NCBI GenBank assembly: GCA_020634815.1
Contig: JACKBA010000025.1
Coordinates: forward strand, 32,146-96,145
Source of the DNA: Caldilineaceae bacterium
GTDB lineage: Bacteria; Chloroflexota; Anaerolineae; Caldilineales; Caldilineaceae
Direction of reading: 5' to 3'
DNA length: 64,000 bases
Every line of letters starts with the position of its first letter. Within the stretch, counting starts at the first letter, position 1. Shown here piece after piece: positions 17,065 through 24,997 of the stretch. Under the pieces are notes generated by a model. That model did not search any database. It was not told where the DNA came from and was given only the letters and a program-made list of their open reading frames with translations. The position numbers and the translations under genes are program-made.

Positions 17065-18137
17065 CTGACAGCACAGAACCCGCGCCGCGTTATACCCCCT
17101 GCGCCCATCTCTGGTGCATCACGCCCTACTTCAACCCGGCGCACTACCGCACCCGCCGCGCCAACTACGAGCTGTTCGCCGCGCCGATCCGCGCTGCCGG
17201 TATTCCCCTGCTCACGGTTGAATGCGCGTTCGGCGCTGACCCCTTCGAGCTGCCGCCCGGCCCGGACATCCTACAGGTACGCTGCCCCCATGTCCTCTGG
17301 CAGAAGGAACGGCTGCTCAACCTGGGCGTGGCACACTTATCACCGCAAGCGGCGAAGGTTGCCTGGCTCGATGGCGACATCCTCTTCGCCAACCCGGACT
17401 GGGCGGTGCAGACAGCGGCGTTGCTCGACGAGTTCGTCGTCGTCCAGCCTTTCGACCGTGCCATTCGTCTGGCGGAGGGAGAGCGCAGCGCTACACCGCA
17501 GCACGTCGCCCACGAAAGCTTCGCCTCGATCTGGCAGCAGGATCGCAGCCGGGTCCACGCCGGAGGACTGGATGTACACGGACACACAGGCTTTGCCTGG
17601 GCGGCCCGCCGTGACCTTCTGGCGAACCACGGTTTGTACGAAGCTTTTGTCACCAGCAACGGCGACCACTTTCACGCCCACGTGTTTGCCGGTGACTTGA
17701 CCAGCAGTTGCATGCGCAGCGTCCGTCAGGGATCGCGGCTATTCGGGGCCAGCCGGCGCACACGTGGAAGCAGGTTGCACGTCTGGCTCCAGTGGCTGTC
17801 GTCCGGCAGATTGCGCGGCACGCTGCACAACCTGCCAGGAATCCGCCAGCCCAACAGCCGCTTTTGGACTCACTTTCTGGCCTGGGCCGAACCGGTGGCG
17901 GCGGCAGTCGACGGGCGCATCGGGTGCGCGCCGGGTCACCTCCTGCACCTGTGGCACGGCGATTTGGCGGACCGCCAATCCGGGATCGGTCGACAACTAC
18001 TGCATGAGCAGGGCTTCGACCCGGCGTGTGATATCCGTATTGGGCCGTCGGGCTGTATCGAGTGGGCCAGCGACAAGCCTGAAATCCACCAGTGGCTACC
18101 CGAGTTCTTTCGCCGGCGGCGGGAAGATGGAGCGTAG
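17061..18137 (+). CDS. GT-A-type glycosyltransferase-like protein, paralogue family copy 2
   Basis: A 358-residue paralogue of the proteins at 10511 and 32935. It keeps ITPYFNPAHYRTRRANYELF, VAWLDGDILFANPDW (the metal-motif aspartate-alanine-aspartate becomes D-G-D), GHTGFAWAARRDLL and LLHLWHGD, but the middle third is more divergent than between copies 1 and 3. Unlike those, its upstream partner is a sulfotransferase and not the GH130-like protein. I infer that it adds a different sugar or uses a different acceptor in the same glycan pathway. Confidence 0.72.
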   Translation: MTDSTEPAPRYTPCAHLWCITPYFNPAHYRTRRANYELFAAPIRAAGIPLLTVECAFGADPFELPPGPDILQVRCPHVLWQKERLLNLGVAHLSPQAAKVAWLDGDILFANPDWAVQTAALLDEFVVVQPFDRAIRLAEGERSATPQHVAHESFASIWQQDRSRVHAGGLDVHGHTGFAWAARRDLLANHGLYEAFVTSNGDHFHAHVFAGDLTSSCMRSVRQGSRLFGASRRTRGSRLHVWLQWLSSGRLRGTLHNLPGIRQPNSRFWTHFLAWAEPVAAAVDGRIGCAPGHLLHLWHGDLADRQSGIGRQLLHEQGFDPACDIRIGPSGCIEWASDKPEIHQWLPEFFRRRREDGA

Positions 18138-18140
18138 ACC

Positions 18141-19187
18141 GTGTCGTCGGCGCCGATATTGACGTTTCATATCATCTATGTCCCTGGTTCGGTAGAGCAT
18201 CTACTGCCCTTTGTCCCGGGGCTATTGCGCTGGTCAGATTGCCGTTTTCGGCTGGTGGCAAACAACTGCACCCCGATGGAGGTGGAGATGCTGCATACCT
18301 TCGCTGACCGCCAACCGCGCGTGGAGGTACTGGTGCTCCCCACCAATCGCCCGCTGACGCACCACGATGCGCTCAACTATCTACAAGCGCGCTGCCAGGA
18401 GGAGCACTTCTGTTTCATGGACTCAGACATCCTGGCAGCCGGCCCCTTCATGACCGATATTGCAGTTGATCTGGCTGCCCACTCGGCCATTTTCGCCGGT
18501 TCGCCGCTCTGGATGCGACCGTGCGACCGCCTCTTTCATCCGCACTTTGACGTTGTGTGTGGCGAACATGACCAGACTTCCGCCGGGCTGCCTCTGGGCG
18601 GCACCTTCTTCGCCATCTACGACAATCGCGTGCTGAGCGACTTCATCCGTCAGAGCGGGATGGGATTCGAGATGCGCGGATTTTCGCAACTTCCCCCACC
18701 CCTGCAAGCCTGGTGCGCCGAGCACGGACTGGCGGGGCCGCGCCATTACTACGATACCGCCAAATCGCTCAACCTGGGGCTGCTCCAGGCTGGGCACACG
18801 TTGGCCGTGCGAGACTCGCCCCAGCTCTACCACCTGGGCGGCCTCAGTTTCATTGCCAAGCGCGCCTGGTACGACCGGCAGAAAGGGCTATCGGGCCGTT
18901 GGGGCGCGTTCTATCGAACGGCGCGGTCGGCTTACACTGGACTGCGCCGCCGTATCAAAAACGATCCCGTCAACCGCTCGCGCAAGCTGCCCTTTGGCCG
19001 GCGCCGGCGTGTCTACGGCCCGTACTTCACTGCGCTGTTGACGGCGTTGGCGGATGGCCGAAAGCCGCCGCCTCTGCCCGCCGAGGATGATGCCGGCGTC
19101 CGCCGTCGCGCCCAGGCTGCCACAGAGCAGATTCTGGCCGCGACCCGCGCCTGGGCCGCGCAGAACGGCAGGGAAACTGGCCAATGA
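18141..19187 (+). CDS. Glycosyltransferase-like protein with DSD motif
   Basis: A 348-residue protein that looks like a GT-A enzyme. It begins ILTFHIIYVPGSVEHL, contains the likely metal site FCFMDSDILAAGP near residue 95, and an acceptor-side LPLGGTFFAIYDN region. The C-terminal third is arginine-rich. The start is GTG 18141, four bases after the previous stop, and the end overlaps the next gene by four bases. I cannot place it in a named GT family; the position of the DSD motif and the operon context make glycosyl transfer the most likely role. Confidence 0.65.
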   Translation: MSSAPILTFHIIYVPGSVEHLLPFVPGLLRWSDCRFRLVANNCTPMEVEMLHTFADRQPRVEVLVLPTNRPLTHHDALNYLQARCQEEHFCFMDSDILAAGPFMTDIAVDLAAHSAIFAGSPLWMRPCDRLFHPHFDVVCGEHDQTSAGLPLGGTFFAIYDNRVLSDFIRQSGMGFEMRGFSQLPPPLQAWCAEHGLAGPRHYYDTAKSLNLGLLQAGHTLAVRDSPQLYHLGGLSFIAKRAWYDRQKGLSGRWGAFYRTARSAYTGLRRRIKNDPVNRSRKLPFGRRRRVYGPYFTALLTALADGRKPPPLPAEDDAGVRRRAQAATEQILAATRAWAAQNGRETGQ

Positions 19188-20926
19188 ACGCTCCGTCCAG
19201 GCTGTGGCGAATCGTACGCACGGGTGACATAGGACGGATCATGCGGCGGCTGCGCCGTCTTGCCGCCGAACCATCCTACGCCCGCCGGCTCGCCAGCCAG
19301 CGCCTCACCGACGATGACCGCCGTGCGATCCAGGCGGAGATTGCGCGGCTGGGCCACCCTCCGCTGATTTCCGTGCTGCTGCCCGTCTATAACAGCAATC
19401 CCGCCTGGTTGCGCGCCTGTCTGGACTCTGTGCTGGCGCAGCTTTATCCGCACTGGGAGTTGTGTGTCGCCGATGACGCCTCCACGCTTGGCGAGGTGCG
19501 CGCCATTGTGCAGGACTACGCTGACCGCGAGCCACGGATCAAGGTCGTCTTTCGCCCAATCAATGGCCATGTAGCCGCGACAACCAACAGCGCCCTGACG
19601 CTGGCGACCGGAGACTACGTGGCTTTCCTTGACCACGATGATTTGTTGACGGAAGATGCGCTGTATCGCGTTGCGACATTGCTCGATTCCCATCGCGACG
19701 CCGACATGATCTACAGCGATGAGGATCGCATCGATGCCCGCGGTCGCCCGCTCCACCCGGTCTTGAAGCCGGGCTGGAGCCCCGACCTTCTGCGCGCCCA
19801 CAACTACATCAATCACCTGACCGTCATTCGCAGCGAGCTCGTGCAGAGAGCCGGCGGTCTGCGCGAAGGGTTTGAAGGGGCACAGGATCATGACCTGCTG
19901 CTGCGGGCGAGCGAAACCACCACAGCAGCGCGCATCCATCACATTCCCCACGTGCTCTACCACTGGCGCAAGCATGGCGCCGCCCTGGGCAACGACCCAG
20001 CCACGCGCGCCGCTGTAGCCGCAGCCTCGCACCGGGCGGTGGCTGAGGCTATCGCGCGCCAGGGGCTGGCCGCCGATGTACTGCCCACAGGCGCCATGCC
20101 ATTCCTGCACCGGGTACGCTATCGCCTGCCCGACCCGCCGCCTCTGGTCAGCGTGATCATCCCCACCCGCGACCGGCTGGACCTGCTGCGCGCAGCCGTG
20201 GATGGGGTGCGGGTTAGGACCGACTATTCGGCCATTGAGTTGATCGTCGTGGACAACGACAGCCGCGAACCGGAGACGCTGACGTATCTGTGCCAGTTGG
20301 CAAACGAGGAAGGCGTTCGCGTGCTGCGCCAGCCAGGGGCATTCAACTATGCCGCGCTCAACAATGCCGCGGCTGCCCTGGCTACGGCTGAAGTCCTCTG
20401 CTTCCTCAATAACGACATCGTCGTGACTCAGCCGGGTTGGCTCACCGAGTTGGTCAGCCAGGCGATGCGCCCGGAGATCGGCGCGGCCGGCCCATTGCTG
20501 CGTTATCCCGATGGGCGGGTGCAGTCGGCGGGGATTGTGCTGGGAAGCGGAATCCTGGGACGCCTGGCCCTGCACCAGCGCAAAGGAGATCAACCGCCCT
20601 CGCCATTTCAGTTACAGCAGATCCGCAACGTAGCCGCGCTGACGGGCGCGTGTCTGGTCATGCGGCGGGCGCCATTTGCAGAGGTGGGCGGATTCGATAC
20701 GGAACTGGCCGTCGCGTACAACGATATTGACCTCTGCCTGAAGCTACGGGCGGCGGACTACTGGCTCGTCTGCACCACCTTCGCCGAACTGATCCACTTC
20801 CACTCAGCCAGCCGCGGCCCGGAGTCCACGCCGGAACAAAGGGTCCGTCTGGCGAGCGAGGCATCCTACTTGAAGGCGCAATGGGGTGCTTTTGCCACCA
20901 GTGATCCCTTTGTCAATCCAATTTGA
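19184..20926 (+). CDS. Tandem-domain GT2 glycosyltransferase
   Basis: A 580-residue protein with two complete family-2 glycosyltransferase domains. Domain 1 (about 60-290) has ISVLLPVYNSN, VADDAS, FLDHDD and IYSDEDRI. Domain 2 (about 320-560) has VSVIIPTRDRLDLL, VVDNDSREPETL, CFLNNDI, TGACLVMRR and YNDIDLCLKL. The EDRI and NDIDLCL blocks are typical of bifunctional rhamnan/O-antigen-type glycosyltransferases, in which each domain adds one residue of a disaccharide repeat. Both DxD metal sites look intact. ATG 19184 overlaps the previous gene. Confidence 0.88.
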   Translation: MNAPSRLWRIVRTGDIGRIMRRLRRLAAEPSYARRLASQRLTDDDRRAIQAEIARLGHPPLISVLLPVYNSNPAWLRACLDSVLAQLYPHWELCVADDASTLGEVRAIVQDYADREPRIKVVFRPINGHVAATTNSALTLATGDYVAFLDHDDLLTEDALYRVATLLDSHRDADMIYSDEDRIDARGRPLHPVLKPGWSPDLLRAHNYINHLTVIRSELVQRAGGLREGFEGAQDHDLLLRASETTTAARIHHIPHVLYHWRKHGAALGNDPATRAAVAAASHRAVAEAIARQGLAADVLPTGAMPFLHRVRYRLPDPPPLVSVIIPTRDRLDLLRAAVDGVRVRTDYSAIELIVVDNDSREPETLTYLCQLANEEGVRVLRQPGAFNYAALNNAAAALATAEVLCFLNNDIVVTQPGWLTELVSQAMRPEIGAAGPLLRYPDGRVQSAGIVLGSGILGRLALHQRKGDQPPSPFQLQQIRNVAALTGACLVMRRAPFAEVGGFDTELAVAYNDIDLCLKLRAADYWLVCTTFAELIHFHSASRGPESTPEQRVRLASEASYLKAQWGAFATSDPFVNPI

Positions 20927-20987
20927 CGCCTGCTCGATCACCCACCGCAGTGAGCGACGATAACACCAACAGTCGTGAGGAATTCCC

Positions 20988-21648
20988 ATGCGCTGGCATA
21001 GAGTAATCCGCGAATTGACGCCGCCTCTATTTGTCAAATGCGTTCACCGCCTACGGTCTCACTGGGAGAGCCGTCCCGATTGGGAGTACATCCCAGAGGG
21101 ATGGGCCTACGCCCATGCGCACCCAGAGGTCAAGGGCTGGGACACACCTGCCATTGTCGACGTGTACCGGAGCAAGTGGCCCAGGTTCGTGAAACTGGTG
21201 CAGGGCACGGGGCCGCTCGGCGTGAACCATCAGTCGCCCCTGGCCACAAATACCAACATCCACAGCCACAACCTGAACATGTCTTTTGCCTATGTGCTGG
21301 GGCTGGCCGCGCACCGCAAAGCGCGAATTCGCATGCTGGATTGGGGAGGCGGGATCGGCCACTATTACCTTCTGGCGCGATCGCTCATGCCGGAAATCGC
21401 CATCGACTACTGGTGCCGGGATTTGCCGCGCCTGTGCAGCTACGGAGCGGAGCTATTCCCCGATCAGCATTTCTTCACCGACGATCGCTGGCGTACAGAG
21501 CGATATGACCTGGTGATGTCCAGCAGTTCGCTGCAATATACAGAGGATTGGCAGGCGCAACTCCAGGATCTGTGCGCCGTGACGACCGATCTGCTGTTTA
21601 TCACCGATCTGCCCATTGTTCGCAAGACCCCATCCTTTGTGTTCTATA
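20988..21648 (+). pseudogene. SAM-dependent methyltransferase (TIGR04325-like), 5' part, split by IS element
   Basis: The N-terminal 220 residues of a class I methyltransferase. SHNLNMSFAYVLGLAAH precedes the SAM-binding loop RMLDWGGGIGHYYLL, then VMSSSSLQYTEDW and LLFITDLPIVRKTPSFVFY. The order resembles the TIGR04325 methyltransferases of O-antigen-type clusters. The frame then runs into an IS3-type element after SFVFY and stops within it. The C-terminal part resumes at 23220. The ATG at 20988 follows a GAGGAATTCCC region. The gene product is almost certainly non-functional in this genome. Confidence 0.8.
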
Positions 21649-23219
21649 GTGGACCCAGAAATTTGGACACTGAAAACGGCTGAAATAAAGTCCTGAACTA
21701 CCATGCGCAAACAGTATAGTGCGACCTACAAGGCCGAAATCGTCAAAGAACTGCTGAAGGAAGAAAAGACGCTGAATCAACTGGCGGCGGAGACTGGAAT
21801 TCACCCGTCGCAACTCAAGGAGTGGCGCAAGATCGTGTTGACGAGACTGCCTGAGTTGTTCAGCCGGAATGACCAGGCGATGGTGGATGCTCGCAATCAC
21901 GAACAACAGGTGACTGACCTGTATGCAGAAATTGGACGCTTGACGACCCAGGTGAACTGGCTGAAAAAAAATCTGGCCTCCAGCCTGAGTCGAGTTGAGC
22001 GTCTGGCGCTGGTGGAATGGGGCGCTGGCGCCGAACTGCCTTTGCGTGTCCAGGCTGCGCTGTTGAGCCTGAGTCGCGCCAGCTTGTATTACCGACCTGC
22101 ACTACCATCACCTGAGGAAGTGGCACTCAAGCATCGCATTGACGGGATCTATACGGACTATCCTTTCTACGGTTCGCGGCGGATTCGAGAACACCTGGTG
22201 CAGTACGATGGTCTGACCATCAGCCGGAAAACTGTCCAGCGCCACATGCAGGAGATGGGGATCGCAGGCATCAGCCCTGGCCCCAATCTGAGCCGGCGGC
22301 GCAAGGAGCATGTTGTCTATCCGTACCTGCTGCGGGGCGTCACCAGCAGCCGCCCCAATCAGGTCTGGGGATCGACATCACCTACATCCGCCTACAGAAA
22401 CAGTGGCTGTATCTGGTGGCCGTCCTGGATTGGTACTCGCGCTATATGTGATCAGTTGGCAGCTGGACCAGACGTTGGACATAGATTTCGTGTTGGTGGC
22501 CGTCGATGCAGCATTGGCGCAAGCCAGGCCAACGATCTGGAACAGCGACCAAGGCAGCCATTTCACCAGCCCGCAGTACATCGAACGGCTACTGGCCGCC
22601 GAGGTGCGCATCAGCATGGATGGCAAGGGGCGGGCGTTGGACAACATCTTTACCGAGCGTCTCTGGCGGACGCTCAAATATGAGGAAAGTCTACTTGCAT
22701 GACTACGTTACACCTAAAGATGCCTGCCACGGCCTCAGCCGCTACTTTGACTTCTACAACCATCGACGACCGCATCAGAGCCTCGGCTATCGCACGCCGG
22801 CAAGGTCTATGGGTCTTGACCCGGTGGGTCAACTGGACCAGCGCAGCCGCCTGCGTACGTTCTCAACAGGGTCGTTTGGTCATGGGAAATTTGAGTTTAT
22901 CGCTTTCTGGGCAAACTGGTTGCAGAGGACAACAGCCACGACCCACCACTTGCCACAGAAGTTGGGCGTCGGGCAGAGATGACGCATCACCTCTGCCCCA
23001 ACCACTTCGCCATCCGTGCGGCGCTCGGGTCGCTCTCCAGCGTTGCCCTATCCTCCGCACAGACGGCGGTCAGTCTATCAGATTCATCGTATTCGCGTCA
23101 GTTTCCGGGCTTCATAACGGGCTCAACTACACCGTCTCGTATCGATTGTCATCTCACCCAGGAAGGGAGGATTGGACTTTATTTTTGACCCATTTTGTGT
23201 CTTGACAAATGGGTCCACC
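21649..23219 (+). mobile_element. IS3-family insertion sequence
   Basis: A roughly 1.57-kb element with terminal inverted repeats: GTGGACCCA at the left end (21649-21657) and its complement TGGGTCCAC at the right (ending 23218). It encodes one IS3-type transposase and interrupts a methyltransferase gene. ATA occurs on both sides (21646-21648 and 23220-23222), consistent with a 3-base target duplication, although the two ends are offset by one base. Between the transposase end (about 22982) and the right repeat there are about 230 bases with no gene. The exact ends are my reading by eye. Confidence 0.8.
21703..22982 (+). pseudogene. IS3-family transposase, OrfA and OrfB, multiply frameshifted
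   Basis: OrfA starts at 21703 with an HTH domain (YSATYKAEIVKELL, then GIHPSQLKEWRK) and a coiled coil. OrfB follows with the DDE core: YPFYGSRRIREHL, GIDITYIRLQKQWLYLVAVL in a shifted frame, then IWNSDQGSHFTSPQY (second D), RALDNIFTERLWRTLKYEE (E) and FYNHRRPHQSLGYRTPA. The run of eight A at about 21964-21971 is where IS3 elements normally use programmed frameshifting; here OrfA reads straight into OrfB. Three further single-base shifts at about 22367 (G run), 22449 and 22687 (A run) break the frame. Either the copy is dead or the sequence has homopolymer errors. Confidence 0.8.
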
Positions 23220-23468
23220 ATATTCATCCAGCGCCCCTATCGCCACGGCTACGACACGGAATATCTGGGCTGGTGCATCAACGAATCGGATCTGCTCACA
23301 GTGGCACACAGTGCAGGGTTGGGACTGCGCCGCGAGTTTGTCGTCGGCTTCAATCCGGTCATTACCAACGCGCCGGAACAGAACAGCTATCGCGGTTATC
23401 TGTTCCAACGCTCGCCTGCTGCGCCGGCGCCGAGAACTCCCGACGAAAACTCATCGCCAAAGGTGTAG
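23220..23468 (+). pseudogene. SAM-dependent methyltransferase (TIGR04325-like), 3' part after IS element
   Basis: About 80 residues that complete the methyltransferase interrupted at 21648: RPYRHGYDTEYLGWCINESD, LLTVAHSAGLGLRREFVV and YRGYLFQRSP. In TIGR04325-type proteins an aromatic, tryptophan-containing block followed by a 'seLl..a...Gl.l..e' block closes the protein, which fits. The codon phase on the two sides of the IS differs, so precise loss of the element with one ATA copy would not restore the frame unless another indel exists. The stop at 23466-23468 is two bases before the next start. Confidence 0.72.
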
Positions 23469-23470
23469 CC

Positions 23471-24517
23471 ATGACGCCTGCCGCATTTCACTTCTGCACC
23501 TACTTCGACCATCACTATCTGGTGCGCGGGTTGGCCCTGATCCAGTCGCTAGAGGCGCACTGCCCACCATTCACGATCTGGGTGCTCTGCCTGGATGAAG
23601 GGACTTTCCGTATTCTCACGCAGATGAACCTGCCGGCGGTGCGGGCCATGCATCTGACGGATTTTGAAAACGCCAACCCGGAGTTGCTCACCGTCAAGCC
23701 ACAGCGCACGGCGCTGGAATACTACTTCACCTGCACGCCGTTCTTGCCGCGCTTCGTACTCAACCGCAACCCGGAAATGGAGATGATCACCTATCTGGAT
23801 GCGGATCTATACTTTTTTGATGACCCGAGGCCGCTGTTCGAGGAACTCGGGACAGGATCGATCGGCATTGTGCCGCAACGTTATCCTCCCGCATCGCAAG
23901 CTGACTCTGCCCAGTTTGGACTCTTCAACGTGGCCTGGGTCACGTTCCGGCGTGATGCGGTTGGGCTTGCCTGCCTTCGGTGGTGGGGCGAACGCTGCAT
24001 CGAGTGGTGCCACCTCCGCAGCGAAGATGGTAAATTTGGCGATCAGAAGTATCTTGACGACTGGCCGGCCCGCTTTTCCGGCGTAGTCGTGCTGATCCAC
24101 AAAGGCGCCGATGTGGCGAGATGGAACGTCGCCAACTGCAGCCTCACACAAGGCGAAGATCGCCAGATCTATGTGGACGGTCAGCCGCTGATCTTCTATC
24201 ACTTCAGTGGCCTGACGCAGATCAGGAGATGGCTGTACAACCCCCGCTTCCACAGCAACGTGAAACCCGTCCGAATGCTGCGCAGACAAATCTACGGCCC
24301 ATATTTGGATGCGCTTGGCTGCCTGGAACGGCAGGTGCGAGATGCCGCCAAAGTCGCAGCGCTGGATGACGGAGCGTGGCAGAGGATGCGCCGGCCAACG
24401 GTGGGTCGGAACCGAAACACAAGTTCACAGCTTCATCAACTGCTCCGGCTCTGCCGCCTGGCGATTGGGATAGCCACCGGCAGGCTGCTGATATGCTTCC
24501 GCGGCAAGGTGATGTGA
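23471..24517 (+). CDS. Glycosyltransferase (GT8-like GT-A fold)
   Basis: A 348-residue protein starting FHFCTYFDHHYLVRGLALIQ and carrying MITYLDADLYFFDDP (DxD metal site, about residue 105), FNVAWVTFRRD, a GDQKYLDDWP acceptor block and LIFYHFSG near the C-terminus. This resembles GT8-like or 'nucleotide-diphospho-sugar transferase' proteins, where GDQ and the late His of a HFxG motif help bind metal and donor. The start is ATG 23471 behind an AAGGTG site. The gene directly follows the interrupted methyltransferase, so the IS may reduce its expression by polarity. Confidence 0.8.
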   Translation: MTPAAFHFCTYFDHHYLVRGLALIQSLEAHCPPFTIWVLCLDEGTFRILTQMNLPAVRAMHLTDFENANPELLTVKPQRTALEYYFTCTPFLPRFVLNRNPEMEMITYLDADLYFFDDPRPLFEELGTGSIGIVPQRYPPASQADSAQFGLFNVAWVTFRRDAVGLACLRWWGERCIEWCHLRSEDGKFGDQKYLDDWPARFSGVVVLIHKGADVARWNVANCSLTQGEDRQIYVDGQPLIFYHFSGLTQIRRWLYNPRFHSNVKPVRMLRRQIYGPYLDALGCLERQVRDAAKVAALDDGAWQRMRRPTVGRNRNTSSQLHQLLRLCRLAIGIATGRLLICFRGKVM

Positions 24518-24573
24518 ATGCTTGGGCGCACCGTTTCCTTCGTCACCGCGGCGGCAACGACGCGCGTGCTATA

Positions 24574-24753
24574 ATGGCGCAGCGCTTACCCATCGGGCAG
24601 CCGGAGGCCGCGCAAACGCGACTGGTGATCCAGGAAGAGCTGCTGGCGCTATGGGAACGCCGGCGGCCGCTCGTGCTCTACGTCACCCACGACATCGAAG
24701 AGGCGCTGCTGCTGGCGGACCGACTTGGTGGCCCCAGGCGCCGCTACGCTTAG
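24574..24753 (+). pseudogene. C-terminal remnant of an ABC transporter ATPase
   Basis: A 59-codon frame contains AQTRLVIQEELLALWERRR, then PLVLYVTHDIEEALLLADR, the post-Walker-B and H-loop part of the intact ATPase gene at 2295-3074. DNA from about 24610 to 24724 matches 2781-2895 with roughly nine differences counted by eye. Upstream and downstream residues are unrelated and the P-loop is absent, so it is a dead fragment of a recent duplicate. A TATAAT at 24570-24575 overlaps the apparent ATG, so translation is doubtful. Confidence 0.8.
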
Positions 24754-24778
24754 AAACCGTTTGAAAAGTCACCCAGTT

Positions 24779-24881
24779 TGACGCAGAGGCGCAGAGATGC
24801 AGAGAAACGCAGAGACAATCAAGAGAACGCACAGCAGGTACCGGCAATGCAATTCCTCTGCGTCGCCGCGTCTCTGCGTCA
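24779..24881. repeat. Imperfect inverted repeat of CGCAGAG type
   Basis: The arm 24779-24804 (TGACGCAGAGGCGCAGAG...) is repeated inverted at 24856-24881 with about four mismatches in 26 bases; the loop is about 51 bases. Each arm is itself built from short CGCAGAG units. It lies in the non-coding gap 24754-24997 between the ATPase remnant and the next gene. It could be a mobile intergenic repeat, or act as a weak terminator or transcript stabiliser. Confidence 0.6.
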
Positions 24882-24997
24882 GATTTCCACCCTTTTCATA
24901 CAGTCTCTTAGTCCTGACAGGCGTCGATGCGACGGCAGGAAGTATGCGATGACTCCCTCTGATTCTTTCCCTGATACTGACACGAAAACACCGCTCA

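Noticed and set aside
21646..23222. Perfect 3-base target duplication and precise restoration of the methyltransferase by IS loss
   Set aside because: ATA flanks both ends, but the inverted repeat is offset by one base and the codon phases do not match, so precise restoration is not supported.
24574..24753. Functional small ABC-related protein
   Set aside because: It lacks the P-loop and signature and has no family of its own; it is a fragment of a duplicated ATPase gene.
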